Source: JANNSX01 sp046348995
GTDB lineage: Bacteria > Pseudomonadota > Alphaproteobacteria > Rhizobiales > Hyphomicrobiaceae
Assembly (NCBI GenBank): GCA_046348995.1
Contig: JAXMDB010000013.1
Span: 59,632 to 123,631, forward strand
Direction of reading: 5' to 3'
Length of the DNA: 64,000 bases
In this document: positions 7,872-18,401 of the stretch, piece by piece
How the letters are laid out: the number at the start of each line of letters is the position of its first letter
How positions within the stretch are numbered: the stretch's first letter is position 1
Program-made: the position numbers and the translations under genes
The notes under the pieces: model-generated
What the model saw: the letters and a program-made list of their open reading frames with translations, nothing else
Told to the model about the DNA's origin: nothing
Databases searched by the model: none

Positions 7872-9455
7872 TCAGGCGAACCACCAGCGCGAGTAGAGGT
7901 AGCCGCCATCCATGTCGAAGTTCGAGTTGAGGTCGCCGTGGGCGACCTTGGCCGAATGCGCCGACACGTAGTTGTTGAACATGAGGACGATGATGCCGCC
8001 GTCGTCGTGCAGGATCGTCTGCATCTCGGCGTAGGCCGCGGCCCGCTTGGCCTCGTCCGTCTCGGCGCGGGCGGCGACGAGCAACTCGTTGAACTTCGGG
8101 TTCTTCCAGGCCGTGTCGTTCCACTCGGCGTCCGCGGCATAGGCTGTCGTGAGCATCCAATCCGCCGTCGGCCGGCCCTGCCAGTAGGAGAAGCACCACG
8201 GCTTCTTCATCCAGACGTTCGACCAGTAGCCGTCGTTCGCTTCCTTCACGACGTTGATCTCGATGCCGTGCTTGGCCGCCTGCTCCTTCATCAGGAGTGC
8301 CGCATCGACCGCTCCAGCGAATGCCGTATCGGCCGTCGACAGGTCGACCTTGAGCGAGGTGACGCCCGCCTTGCCCAGGTGGAACTTCACCTTGTCCGGA
8401 TCGTATTTGTGCACCGGCTCGGGGTTGGTCGCGAACTTGATCGAGGGGGCGAGCGGCGTGTCGTTGCCGGCCTGGCCGTAGCCGAGCAGCACCTTCTTCA
8501 GGATCTCCTCGCGATCGATCGCGAACTTGAGCGCATTGCGGATGTCGGGATTGTCGAAGGGTGCGACGCGCACGTCCATCGGCACGACGTAGTGCGCGAA
8601 GCCCGTCACGTTCGTGATCTTGAGATCGGGGTTCTGCTCGAGGAGGCTGATCGTCTTCAGGTCGCAACGATCGATGTAGTGGATGTCGCCCGTCTGCAAA
8701 GCGGCCGTGCGGGCGGCGACATCGACGACGGACAGAAGCTCCACCTCGTCGAAATAGGGCCCATCGTTGCGGAAGAAATTCGGATTGCGCTTGAGCTTGG
8801 CCGTGACGCCGGGCTCGTAGCGCTCGAGCACGAACGGGCCGGTGCCGATGCCGGATTGCCAATCGATCTTGTCGTCCTTGGCGGCAAAGATCGGCAGATG
8901 GTAGTCGCTCGCGACGTAGGGGAAGTCGGCGCTGCCGCTCTTCAGTGTGAAGATGACCGTGTCGGGACCATCCGCCTTGACGTCCTCGACCTGATCGAGA
9001 ACCGATTTCACGGCCGACTTCGCGTCCGGATTGCGATGATGGTTGTAGGTCGCGACGACATCGCCGGAATCGAGCGTCTTGCCGTTGTGGAAGGTCACGC
9101 CCTTGCGCAGCTTGAAGACCCACTTCTTGGCGCCGTCGGACGCTTCCCAACTCTCCGCCAATCCGGGCACGACACTGTTCTTCTGGTCGATCTCGGTGAG
9201 CATCGAGGCGATCATGAAGCCGACATTGGCCTCGTGCGAGTTGCCCCAGAGTGCGGGATCGAGCGAGTCCGTCGTCTCGCCGTGTCCAACGGCGGCGCGG
9301 AAGAACCCACCCTTCTTGGGCTCGGCCCTGACGGCCTCGACGAACATCACCTCGGCGGTGGCGACCGTCACGCCGGCGGCGAGCGCCAGTTGCACGAACT
9401 CGCGCCGGCTCATCTTACCCTTCTGAGCCAGATGCCTCATCCTATCGATCTTCAT
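7872..9455 (-). CDS. ABC transporter substrate-binding protein, peptide/opine (SBP_bac_5) family
   Basis: The 527-residue product begins with a Tat-like signal: S-R-R-E-F-V followed by the hydrophobic LALAAGVTVATAEVMF, so export in folded form is likely. The mature part has the DppA/OppA family layout: L-D-P-A-L-W, G-L-A-E-S-W-E, F-K-L-R-K-G-V-T-F-H-N-G-K, then G-T-G-P-F-V-L and N-P-D-I-R-N-A-L-K-F-A-I-D-R-E. These proteins bind peptides, opines or other small solutes in the periplasm. No permease or ATPase of this class is adjacent, so it is an orphan binding component here. I took ATG 9455, which begins the charged n-region before the twin arginine. Confidence 0.9.
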   Translation of the reverse strand: MKIDRMRHLAQKGKMSRREFVQLALAAGVTVATAEVMFVEAVRAEPKKGGFFRAAVGHGETTDSLDPALWGNSHEANVGFMIASMLTEIDQKNSVVPGLAESWEASDGAKKWVFKLRKGVTFHNGKTLDSGDVVATYNHHRNPDAKSAVKSVLDQVEDVKADGPDTVIFTLKSGSADFPYVASDYHLPIFAAKDDKIDWQSGIGTGPFVLERYEPGVTAKLKRNPNFFRNDGPYFDEVELLSVVDVAARTAALQTGDIHYIDRCDLKTISLLEQNPDLKITNVTGFAHYVVPMDVRVAPFDNPDIRNALKFAIDREEILKKVLLGYGQAGNDTPLAPSIKFATNPEPVHKYDPDKVKFHLGKAGVTSLKVDLSTADTAFAGAVDAALLMKEQAAKHGIEINVVKEANDGYWSNVWMKKPWCFSYWQGRPTADWMLTTAYAADAEWNDTAWKNPKFNELLVAARAETDEAKRAAAYAEMQTILHDDGGIIVLMFNNYVSAHSAKVAHGDLNSNFDMDGGYLYSRWWFA

Positions 9456-9575
9456 GGCCTCACCTTCCCTTTGCATGAGGACTCCCTTGGAACCGACAAC
9501 GACTATCGGCACCCGCACGAATCATAGGGGGTGGGCGGACGCATGGCGAGGGCTGGATGCGACCCCGCGTTGTGC

Positions 9576-9932
9576 CTAGACGACGAGCAGCACGACGCAG
9601 GAAACAGCGAGCGCAACGCCCATGAGGAGCCGATGCAGGTTCTGCTCGAGCATCTGGCGGGCGAGATCGGGGAAGTCCGCCACGACGAATCGGAGGATCG
9701 GGAACAGCCCGCCCACGCCGACGATGGCGAGCGCCACAAAGGATGGCCACCGCGCCTGCACGCCGACGGCGCCGGCTTCCTCGGCAAGAATGCCGATCGT
9801 CAGGATGACGGAGGTATAGAAAGCGATGACGCTCGCGACCGCGATAGCAAAAAGCACCGCAAATCGGGCGTAGATATCGATCTCGCCGAGCATGAGGCTG
9901 CGGCCGAGTGCGTTGGCGGCCTTGGCAATCAT
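9576..9932 (-). CDS. Small three-helix membrane protein
   Basis: The 118-residue protein has three clear hydrophobic segments: about residues 22-48 (FAVLFAIAVASVIAFYTS...), 63-82 (FVALAIVGVGGLFPILRFVV) and 100-118 (LLMGVALAVSCVVLLVV), the last running to the C terminus. No enzyme motif is visible. Codon use and spacing support a real gene. It stands upstream of the binding-protein gene on the same strand with a 120-nt gap. I do not recognise the family. Confidence 0.62.
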   Translation of the reverse strand: MIAKAANALGRSLMLGEIDIYARFAVLFAIAVASVIAFYTSVILTIGILAEEAGAVGVQARWPSFVALAIVGVGGLFPILRFVVADFPDLARQMLEQNLHRLLMGVALAVSCVVLLVV

Positions 9933-10038
9933 CGTGATCCTCCGAAGGATACGAGATTAGAGCCGGTCCTGTTGACGAAGCCTTAACCACGCGAAGGCCT
10001 TCCCGAAAACCGCCCGGATTGGCCGTCAAGGGAGCGGG

Positions 10039-10890
10039 ATGCTGATCATGAGACTTACAGCCGCCCTCCTCCTCGCCGCGTTGCTCGGCCTCGGCCCACG
10101 GTCCGCCCATGCAGCGCCGATCTATCCGTGGCGCCCTGCGGACGCGCCTCCCCAAGACACGCTCGCCCAGCGGATCGTGCCGCCGCAAGGCTTCCAGCGG
10201 GTCGAAGTCGCTGATGGCAGCTTCGCCGCATGGCTGCGCGGCCTGCCCGTCAAGCCCGCCGGCTCGCTCGTCAAGCTCTACAACGGGTTGCCGAAATTCT
10301 GGGCGGGGATGCCGGCCGCCGTCATCGACATCGACGTCGGCGACAAGGATCTGCAGCAATGCGCCGACGCGGTCATGCGGCTCAGGGCCGAATACTTGCT
10401 CGGCAACGGCCGCCCAAACGAGATCGCCTTCGACTACACGAACGGCGGCCGGGTCGATTTCTCGCGCTGGTCGCAAGGCATGCGGCCGACGCCGAAAAAG
10501 AAGGGCGTCGCCTGGTCGCGCAAGGGCAAGGCGGACGCAAGCTATCCTTCGTTCCGCCGCTACATGGATCAGGTGTTTTCCTACGCGGGCACCTACTCGC
10601 TCTCGAAAGAGCTGAAGCCCGTGCCGTCGAGCGAGATTGCGATCGGCGACGTGTTCATCAAGGGCGGCTTTCCGGGTCACGCCATGCTCGTCGCCGACAT
10701 GGTCGAGAACACGCAAACGGGAGAGCGCCGCTTCCTGCTGCTGCAAAGCTACATGCCCGCGCAAGACATGCACATCGTCATGAATCCATCGGCCGAGCCG
10801 TCGAGCCCGTGGTATCCGGCCGCCTTCGGCGACAAGCTCGTGACGCCGGAATGGACGTTCGAGAAGGATCAGCTGAAGCGCTGGCCGTAG
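10039..10890 (+). CDS. DUF4846 family exported protein
   Basis: The 283-residue product has a signal peptide (LTAALLLAALLGLG then AHA-A). The body carries the marks of DUF4846: the Y-P-W-R opening, the R-V-x-x-x-D-G-S-F-A-A-W-L-R-x-L-P segment, the A-D-A-V-M-R-L-R-A-E-Y-L motif, and G-D-V-F-I-K-G-G-F-P-G-H-A-M-L-V-x-D near residue 210, which holds a likely active-site His. Its biochemical activity is unknown. GGGAGCGGG precedes the ATG at 10039; a second ATG 9 nt later would also fit. Confidence 0.84.
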   Translation: MLIMRLTAALLLAALLGLGPRSAHAAPIYPWRPADAPPQDTLAQRIVPPQGFQRVEVADGSFAAWLRGLPVKPAGSLVKLYNGLPKFWAGMPAAVIDIDVGDKDLQQCADAVMRLRAEYLLGNGRPNEIAFDYTNGGRVDFSRWSQGMRPTPKKKGVAWSRKGKADASYPSFRRYMDQVFSYAGTYSLSKELKPVPSSEIAIGDVFIKGGFPGHAMLVADMVENTQTGERRFLLLQSYMPAQDMHIVMNPSAEPSSPWYPAAFGDKLVTPEWTFEKDQLKRWP

Positions 10891-10895
10891 GGCCC

Positions 10896-11333
10896 TCAGA
10901 GCAGGCCCAGCGCCATGAGCTCGCGGCGCATGGCTTCGGGAATCTTGGCGATCGCCTTGGCATCGCCGCTCAAATCCGGCGGAGCGTCGGCGGCCTCCAG
11001 ATAGCGCCATCCCTGAAACGCACGCCGTGGCACCGGACGCACAGCAATAAGCTTGCTCGCAAACACCATATCGCAGGCCGCGTGCCCCTCGGCGTCCTTG
11101 ACGGCCCGAAGCTCGAGCAATGGTTGGCGCACCTGCACGATGCCCTTGATCACCCAATAAACGGAGCCGCCGGGCACGATTTCGGCCGCACGCTTGGGCA
11201 TCTGCCGCGTGCGAAAGATCAGCTCGGGCGACTTCTTCTCACGACGGCGTCGGACCAAGTCCGCGGCATCGAGCTCGGCCAGATGCTCGATCGAGGTGAC
11301 GCCGACGCAGAGCTTGATGATGTGGAGGGCCAT
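10896..11333 (-). CDS. DUF1489 family protein
   Basis: This 145-residue cytoplasmic protein begins M-A-L-H-I-I-K-L-C-V-G, then R-R-R-E-K-K-S-P-E and the F-R-T-R-Q-M-P-K-R motif, followed by G-S-V-Y-W-V-I-K-G and the C-terminal G-W-R-Y-L. These are typical of DUF1489 proteins, which are widespread in Alphaproteobacteria and of unknown function. ATG 11333 is chosen because the conserved N terminus starts there; 17 residues upstream in frame do not fit. It converges on the DUF4846 gene with a 5-nt gap. Confidence 0.86.
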   Translation of the reverse strand: MALHIIKLCVGVTSIEHLAELDAADLVRRRREKKSPELIFRTRQMPKRAAEIVPGGSVYWVIKGIVQVRQPLLELRAVKDAEGHAACDMVFASKLIAVRPVPRRAFQGWRYLEAADAPPDLSGDAKAIAKIPEAMRRELMALGLL

Positions 11334-11445
11334 GGGCCGACGGATTCCACAGCCGCCGCCACCTCGCAAGTCCGCAACCGTCATGGAACTCGCTACGGCC
11401 TAGCTCGTTTTTAGTCCATCGCGGTGCATCAGGAGCAAGAAGGCC

Positions 11446-11523
11446 ATGAAATCCATCGTACTTTGGGCGGTCGGCGTGCCGATCTCGATCATCATCCTGC
11501 TCAACATTTTCCACGTTCTTTGA
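11446..11523 (+). CDS. 25-residue hydrophobic small protein
   Basis: This short frame runs from ATG to TGA and encodes a single membrane helix: M-K-S-I-V-L-W-A-V-G-V-P-I-S, then I-I-I-L-L-N-I-F-H-V-L. It has AGGAG 11 nt and GAAGG 3 nt upstream, and lies alone between two divergent genes. Single-helix proteins with a similar K-x-x-x-L-W-x-x-G-[IV]-P-I pattern are seen in rhizobial genomes, from my recollection. The function is unknown. Confidence 0.5.
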   Translation: MKSIVLWAVGVPISIIILLNIFHVL

Positions 11524-11561
11524 CGGGCACCGCCGTAGCGGACGCTCGCCCGGGCTGAGCC

Positions 11562-11924
11562 TCAGCGCGAGCGGCGTCCGATCGGCGTCTGCTGATGCTG
11601 GACGAGCAGCCATCGCCCGCCGGCCGACCGGTGATAGGTCGAAGTGCAGTAAGCACGATAGGTGGGGGCGAGATCGCGCTGCCCCTCCGCTCGATACGCG
11701 AGAATGACGAGATCGTCCGCCGGCCGCGCCAGCTGCTTGGCTGACATGTCGACCATCTCCCAGCGCTCGAGCTCGTTGATCCCCTCCGCCGCCTCCGTGC
11801 CACTGATGACACCGACAGGATCGGCAAAGGCCATGAGGCAGCTGGCGCTCACGCGATCGGCGAACTCCAGCGGTGATCCCTTCCAGAGGCTTTCCTCGAT
11901 GCGCCAGGCGTCCTCGTCGGTCAT
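11562..11924 (-). CDS. Small SnoaL/DUF4440-like (NTF2-fold) protein
   Basis: The 120-residue product has the look of an NTF2-like domain: an N-terminal helix D-E-D-A-W-R-I-E-E-S-L-W, a region with C-L-M-A-F-A-D-P-x-G-V, then W-E-M-V-D-M-S, D-D-L-V-I-L-A-Y-R-A and a final R-W-L-L-V-Q-H-Q-Q-T-P strand, typical of DUF4440 proteins. Such proteins bind small molecules or act as cryptic enzymes. It lies just downstream of recQ on the same strand (45 nt) and might share its transcript. Confidence 0.72.
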   Translation of the reverse strand: MTDEDAWRIEESLWKGSPLEFADRVSASCLMAFADPVGVISGTEAAEGINELERWEMVDMSAKQLARPADDLVILAYRAEGQRDLAPTYRAYCTSTYHRSAGGRWLLVQHQQTPIGRRSR

Positions 11925-11969
11925 GGCCGGAGAACGGGCGATCGCGATCGTGGTTCCGGACGCGCGGCC

Positions 11970-13826
11970 TTAAGCCGGCGTATCCTTGAGAACCTGCAGG
12001 AACGCTGCCCCATAGCGCTCGATTTTCTTGGCGCCGAAGCCGATGACGAGCGACAGCTCCTCGGCGTTGCGGGGCTTCAAACGCATGAGATCGACGAGCG
12101 TGCGGTCGTGGCAGATCACGTAGGGCGGCACGCCTGCGGTCTTTGCGAGCTCGGCCCGCTTCTGCCGCAAGGCATCGAACAGCGGACCGCCCTCGCCAGC
12201 CTGCCGGGCGACGTCCGCGCGTTTCGCCTTCTTCTTGGCTGCCGCCTCCTTGCGCGCGGCGACACGCATCGAGAAGGGCAACTCGCCGCGCAACAGCGGC
12301 CGGCACGCGGGTGTCAGCTTCAACACGCCGTGCCGCTCGAGATCGACATCGACGAAGCCGCAGGTGATGAGCTGGCGGATCAGCCGCCGCCATTCCGTGT
12401 CGGCGATGTCCTGGCCGATGCCGAACGTCGAGATGCGATCGTGCCCGTTACGACGGATGCGCTCGTCGACTTTGCCCAAGAGCACGTCGACGATGTAGCC
12501 CGCGCCGAATCCTTCGCCGGTGCGGTAAATGGTCGACAGCGCCTTGCGCGCGGCCTCCGTCATGTCGCGGCTCTCGGGCGGCGACAGACAGTTGTCGCAG
12601 TTTCCGCACGGCTGCTCGAGCCGCTCGCCGAAATAGGCGAGGATCGCCTGCCGCCGGCAAGTCGTGAGCTCGGTCAGCCCGACGAGCGCATCGAGCTTGG
12701 CGCGCTCGACGCGCTTCTGCGCCTCGCCCGCCTCGCTCTGCTCGATCCACTGCCGGTAGGTGACGACGTCCTTGGCCTTGGATGCGAGCCAGGCGTCCGC
12801 CGGCTCGCCATCGCGGCCGGCGCGGCCCGTCTCCTGATAGTAGGCCTCGACCGATTTCGGCAGATTGAGATGGGCGACGAAGCGGACGTCCGGCTTGTCG
12901 ATGCCCATGCCGAAAGCGATGGTCGCCACCATCACGAGCCCGTCCTCCTCGAGGAAGCGACGTTGGGCGATGCGGCGCGTCTCGGGGTCGAAGCCCGCAT
13001 GATAGGCGAGCGCGTTGCGGCCTTTCTGGTTGAGCCAGGCCGCCGTCTCCTCGACGCTCTTGCGCGACAGGCAGTAAACAATTCCCGCATCTGCGGGATG
13101 CTCGTCGCGGAGGAAACGCCACAGCCGGTCGCGTGCGTCGCCGTCGCTGTCGGTGATCGTGTAGCGGATGTTGGGCCGGTCGAAGCTCGCGATGAAGGTT
13201 TCGGCGTCGCCCAGATGCAGTTGCGCGACGATCTCCTGGCGCGTCCGCATGTCGGCCGTGGCGGTGAGCGCGATGCGCGGCACGTGCGGGAAATGCTCGG
13301 ACAGCACCGAGAGCTGGCGATATTCGGGCCGGAAGTCGTGCCCCCACTGCGAGACGCAATGCGCCTCGTCGAGCGCGAACAGCGCGATGTCGGCGCTGCG
13401 CAACAGCCCGAGCGTGCGGTCCGTCATCAGCCGCTCGGGGGCGACGTAGAGCAGATCGAGATCGCCGTCGATGAGGCGCGCCTCGACCTGCCGCTGCTCG
13501 GCCGGCTCCTGCGTCGAGTTCAAATAAGCGGCCTTCACGCCGAGCTCGCGCAGAGCGTCGACCTGATCCTGCATCAGCGCGATGAGGGGCGAGACGACGA
13601 TGCCGGTGCCCGAGCGCACGAGCGCCGGGATCTGATAGCAGAGCGACTTGCCGCCGCCCGTCGGCATCAGTGCCAGCACGTCGCGGCCCTCGACCAGCGC
13701 CTCGATGATGGCCGCCTGATGCGAGCGGAACGAGGGATAGCCGAACACGCGCTCGAGCACGCGCTGTGCGCGCTCGAGTGCCGTCTCCGCGACCGGCGCG
13801 AGCTTCAATGCGGCCTGTGCTGCCAT
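11970..13826 (-). CDS. recQ: ATP-dependent DNA helicase RecQ
   Basis: The 618-residue protein is a 3'-5' DNA helicase of recombination and fork repair. Motif I (M-P-T-G-G-G-K-S) is near residue 56, the DEAH box (A-L-D-E-A-H-C-V-S-Q-W-G-H-D-F-R) near 150, and motif VI (Q-E-T-G-R-A-G-R-D-G) near 330. The RecQ-Ct zinc site is C-R-R-Q-A-I-L-A-Y-F-G-E followed by C-G-N-C-D-N-C. A winged-helix region and a C-terminal HRDC domain (V-D-L-M-R-L-K-P, then V-I-G-F-G-A-K-K-I-E-R-Y-G) complete the family order. Length is standard. Confidence 0.96.
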   Translation of the reverse strand: MAAQAALKLAPVAETALERAQRVLERVFGYPSFRSHQAAIIEALVEGRDVLALMPTGGGKSLCYQIPALVRSGTGIVVSPLIALMQDQVDALRELGVKAAYLNSTQEPAEQRQVEARLIDGDLDLLYVAPERLMTDRTLGLLRSADIALFALDEAHCVSQWGHDFRPEYRQLSVLSEHFPHVPRIALTATADMRTRQEIVAQLHLGDAETFIASFDRPNIRYTITDSDGDARDRLWRFLRDEHPADAGIVYCLSRKSVEETAAWLNQKGRNALAYHAGFDPETRRIAQRRFLEEDGLVMVATIAFGMGIDKPDVRFVAHLNLPKSVEAYYQETGRAGRDGEPADAWLASKAKDVVTYRQWIEQSEAGEAQKRVERAKLDALVGLTELTTCRRQAILAYFGERLEQPCGNCDNCLSPPESRDMTEAARKALSTIYRTGEGFGAGYIVDVLLGKVDERIRRNGHDRISTFGIGQDIADTEWRRLIRQLITCGFVDVDLERHGVLKLTPACRPLLRGELPFSMRVAARKEAAAKKKAKRADVARQAGEGGPLFDALRQKRAELAKTAGVPPYVICHDRTLVDLMRLKPRNAEELSLVIGFGAKKIERYGAAFLQVLKDTPA

Positions 13827-13889
13827 GGCCGCCAGTATGAGGCGATTCGGGGCGCCGGGGAGAACTCGAGTTGTGGATAGAAGACCGCT

Positions 13890-14555
13890 CTACCAGGGCA
13901 GCGGCTCGCCGTTGACGTGCCAATAGGTGCCAGTCTGATCGGGGCCTACACGGTCGATCAGCGCGATCACGCCCTTGGCCGAGGTCGTGGCATCGATGTC
14001 CCCGTCGCCGAAGTTCATCTCGGTCTTCACGTAGCCCGGATGGATCATCATGACGGTGACGCCCTGGGGCTTGAGGCTTTCGGCGATGAGCTTGCCCGCG
14101 ATGTTGAGCGCCGCCTTCGACATGCGATAGCCGAGATCCGGGATCGCCGCCGTCGTATTGGCGATCGAGCCCAAGCGGCTCGAGATCATGACGATCTTGG
14201 CGTTCGCCGCGAGCGCGGGGAGCAACCGCCGCGTCACCTCGATGGGGGCCAGCGCGTTCACCTCGAACTGCGCACGCATGATGTCGAACGGCTCGGTCTC
14301 CCACGGGCTGTTGTTGGTGATGCCGGCGTTGTTGACGAGCACGTCGATCTTTTGACCGGAGAGGCTCTCGGCGAGCCGTTGGACGGCCTTCGGGTCCGTC
14401 ACCTCGATGCCGTCGATCACCTTGGCGCCGAGCGTGGCCAAATGCGGCGCCGGGCTCCGGCAGGCGGCGATCACGCTGTCGCCGCGGGCGAGAAGCTGCG
14501 TCACCATCTCGCGGCCGATGCCGCGGCTCGGGCCCGTGATGAGGTAGGTCGTCAT
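13890..14555 (-). CDS. Short-chain dehydrogenase/reductase
   Basis: The 221-residue SDR has the cofactor motif T-G-P-S-R-G-I-G at residues 7-14, N-N-A-G at about 80, the catalytic Ser in I-S-S-R-L-G-S and the catalytic pair Y-x-x-x-K in G-Y-R-M-S-K. The M-I-H-P-G-Y-V-K-T-E segment follows. This matches the classical carbonyl-reductase-like SDRs. The substrate is not predictable. Start ATG 14555 directly precedes the Rossmann strand; a longer frame upstream lacks family similarity. Confidence 0.9.
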   Translation of the reverse strand: MTTYLITGPSRGIGREMVTQLLARGDSVIAACRSPAPHLATLGAKVIDGIEVTDPKAVQRLAESLSGQKIDVLVNNAGITNNSPWETEPFDIMRAQFEVNALAPIEVTRRLLPALAANAKIVMISSRLGSIANTTAAIPDLGYRMSKAALNIAGKLIAESLKPQGVTVMMIHPGYVKTEMNFGDGDIDATTSAKGVIALIDRVGPDQTGTYWHVNGEPLPW

Positions 14556-14712
14556 GCGTCGAGATCTCCTAGGTCTTGCGAAAGCGCGATTGAGTCTCCA
14601 GAGGGGAGGCAAGGCGGGCTGAGCGGAGCGCGATGCCCGCCGCCGTGAGACATGCGAGAGGAATGGTGGGCTTCCCCCAGGCCACATCCGGGCCTTACGG
14701 TATCGTGTTTGA

Positions 14713-15813
14713 TCATCCGCCAGCACGCTCCGGAAATGCAGCCCTGATCGCCGCGCGAGAGGCGGCGATGACGCCGCGCTCGGTGATGAGGCCGGTGACG
14801 AGGCGGGCGGGCGTCACGTCGAAGGCCGGATTGGCGGCGGGCGTGCCTTCGGCGACAATACGGATCGTCGCGATGGCGCCCTCCTCCGTCGCCCCGGTCA
14901 GATGCGTGACCTCACGCTGAGAGCGCTCCTCGATCGGGATCTCCTTGAGGCCGTCGGCGATGCCCAAATCGATCGTCGGCGAGGGCAGCGCCACGTAGAA
15001 GGGCACGCCGTTGTCGTGAGCGGCCAGCGCCTTCAGATACGTCCCGATCTTGTTGCAGACGTCGCCTTGGGCCGTCGTCCGATCGGTACCGACGATGCAC
15101 AGATCGACCTTGCCATGCTGCATCAGATGCCCGCCGGCATTGTCGGCGATCAGCGTGTGGGGCACGCCGTGTTGCTTGACCTCCCAGGCCGTCAGCGACG
15201 CCCCCTGGTTGCGCGGCCGCGTCTCGTCGACCCAGACGTGGACGGGAATCCCGGCGTCGTGCGCCATGTAGATCGGCGCGGTCGCCGTGCCCCAATCGAC
15301 GGTCGCAAGCCAGCCGGCGTTGCAGTGGGTGAGGATGTTGACGGGCTCGCCCTTGGGCTTGCGTGAGGCAATTTCTTGGATGAGCGGCAGCCCGTGGCGG
15401 CCAATGCCCATGTTGATGGTGACGTCCTCGTCGGCCATCTGCGCGGCGTGGGCGTAGGCGGCCGTCGCCCGCTCCGAGGGCGAGAGCGGCGACAGCACGC
15501 GCCGCATCTCGTCGAGCGCCCAGCGCAGATTGACCGCTGTCGGCCGGGTCGCCATGAGCGTGGCGGAGGCCCGGTCGAGCATGGCGTCGCTCGCGTCCAT
15601 GTGCATCGCGAGCGCCATGCCATAGGCCGCCGTCACACCGATGAGCGGCGCACCGCGGACCTGCATGTCCTTGATGGCCCGCGCCGCATCGTCGAGTGTT
15701 TTCAGAGCGACCACGTCGAAGGCATGCGGAAAGCGGGTCTGGTCGAGGATCTCGACGGTGCGGCCGTCCGCACCGAGCCAGATCGTCCGATAAGGCTTGC
15801 CGTCGATGCGCAT
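14713..15813 (-). CDS. mtnA: S-methyl-5-thioribose-1-phosphate isomerase
   Basis: This 366-residue enzyme converts methylthioribose-1-phosphate to methylthioribulose-1-phosphate in methionine salvage. The N-terminal part contains D-M-Q-V-R-G-A-P-L-I-G-V-T-A-A-Y-G. The catalytic Cys lies in I-L-T-H-C-N-A-G and the catalytic Asp in I-V-G-T-D-R-T-T-A-Q-G-D-V-x-N-K-I-G-T-Y; P-F-Y-V-A-L-P-S-P-T-I-D follows. ATG 15813 was chosen over upstream in-frame codons because M-R-I-D-G-K-P-Y is the usual opening. No other mtn genes are adjacent. Confidence 0.94.
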   Translation of the reverse strand: MRIDGKPYRTIWLGADGRTVEILDQTRFPHAFDVVALKTLDDAARAIKDMQVRGAPLIGVTAAYGMALAMHMDASDAMLDRASATLMATRPTAVNLRWALDEMRRVLSPLSPSERATAAYAHAAQMADEDVTINMGIGRHGLPLIQEIASRKPKGEPVNILTHCNAGWLATVDWGTATAPIYMAHDAGIPVHVWVDETRPRNQGASLTAWEVKQHGVPHTLIADNAGGHLMQHGKVDLCIVGTDRTTAQGDVCNKIGTYLKALAAHDNGVPFYVALPSPTIDLGIADGLKEIPIEERSQREVTHLTGATEEGAIATIRIVAEGTPAANPAFDVTPARLVTGLITERGVIAASRAAIRAAFPERAGG

Positions 15814-16305
15814 GCGTTGCCGCTCCGTTTCCGCTCGCGCGCCCATCGTACCTTGGTAAGCCGTGCGTGGTAAGCCGCAAGTCGGCCTCGCCTCTGCAGC
15901 ACCTCCCGTTCGGCACGCTCCGCCCTCTCCGCGGTCGCGAGCGACCCGAGAGCATGCGGCTAAGTCCAAGGGGACGGAGTGGCCGGCCCGTGAGAGAATC
16001 ATTCGGATGTGGCCGAGACCACTCCGCCGTCATCGTGGGCTTCGCTTGCCGCCGTGGCGTCCGTTTCCAGACGCCGCTCGCGGACATCCGCCGCGAGAGT
16101 AGCTTGCGTCAGGTTCTCCCCATCGCAAGCGGCAGGTCAGCGCCGGATAGCTTATGTCCGGCACCCACGACGCTCCCTGCTACCGATCCACCAGCGCGCG
16201 TTCCGGTCCCTTGGCGGCAGGGCTGAGCGCAGTATGGGGGTGCCGGAGGGGGCGGGGATAACTTTGCGGTCGATTGTTCCGGATATGGTGAACGAGGCGC
16301 TATCC

Positions 16306-16382
16306 CGTAGGGGCGAGCGGCGCTCGCCCCTCTTGGCGCCGCGATGGAGGAACGAAGAGGGGCGAGCGCCGCTCGCCCCTAC
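16306..16382. repeat. Dispersed GC-rich palindromic repeat (copy 2)
   Basis: Two self-complementary units, CGTAGGGGCGAGCGGCGCTC... at 16306-16332 and its inverted partner ending in GCTCGCCCCTACG at 16356-16382, form a symmetrical pair around 23 bases. It is related to the units at 5415-5503 and 27066-27096. Confidence 0.7.
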
Positions 16383-16449
16383 GGACACGCATCCGTTTCT
16401 CAGTATGGTCGGATAGATTGAGGGAATAATATGCTTGTGGGCGTCGCTG

Positions 16450-16605
16450 CCCCTCACCCTACCCTCTCCCCGTTCGCAGCATTGGCTGCGACGGGGAGAG
16501 GAGGTGACACGGCACGTCCCTGATGAGTCAGGCGGGCGCGGCTCTCTCCTCCTCTCCCCGGTGCGCAAGCGTACGGGGAGAGGGTAGGGTGAGGGCCAGC
16601 CACAA
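16450..16605. repeat. Long inverted repeat with CCCTCACCCTACCCTC arms
   Basis: The arm CCCCTCACCCTACCCTCTCC near 16450 is matched by its reverse complement GGAGAGGGTAGGGTGAGGG near 16579-16600. Two inner hairpins (TTCGCAGCATTGGCTGCGA and GGTGCGCAAGCGTACG) lie inside. The structure resembles the large intergenic mosaic repeats common in Rhizobiales. Confidence 0.65.
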
Positions 16606-16724
16606 AGGAGATCGTTTCCAAATCCACCGTCATTCGCGCGCGTGAGGATGACGGGCGGACAGCTGGGCGGCCTGCCGGTCGCCCTTACGTTTGTGGCAGC
16701 TTGCGTCCTCTCCTTCACCCCTGC

Positions 16725-18320
<1,596 letters not shown>

Positions 18321-18401
18321 CAGGCTCCTCGACACTGCGGGTTTGATCGGCGAGGCCCCTGCTACACCAGGGATTTCGCCGCGTCGAGGGCGCGGCCCAT
18401 G

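Larger units (their letters stand above)
15814..16724. other. Intergenic region with clustered repeats, no gene
   Basis: About 910 bases between mtnA and the malate synthase gene hold at least three palindromic elements (16306-16382, 16450-16605 and a half-unit near 16665-16690). Open frames here have no start signals or recognisable domains. Confidence 0.55.

Noticed and set aside
6577..9150. 857-residue frame seeming to fuse the binding protein to the enolase-superfamily enzyme
   Set aside because: The upstream 460 residues are a shifted reading of the binding-protein gene, with Arg-rich low-complexity sequence. The enzyme has its own ATG at 7767 with GGAGG and a terminator lies between the genes.
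12108..13880. 590-residue plus-strand frame opposite recQ
   Set aside because: It is the antisense of recQ, whose helicase motifs are complete on the minus strand. Long antisense frames are common at this GC content.
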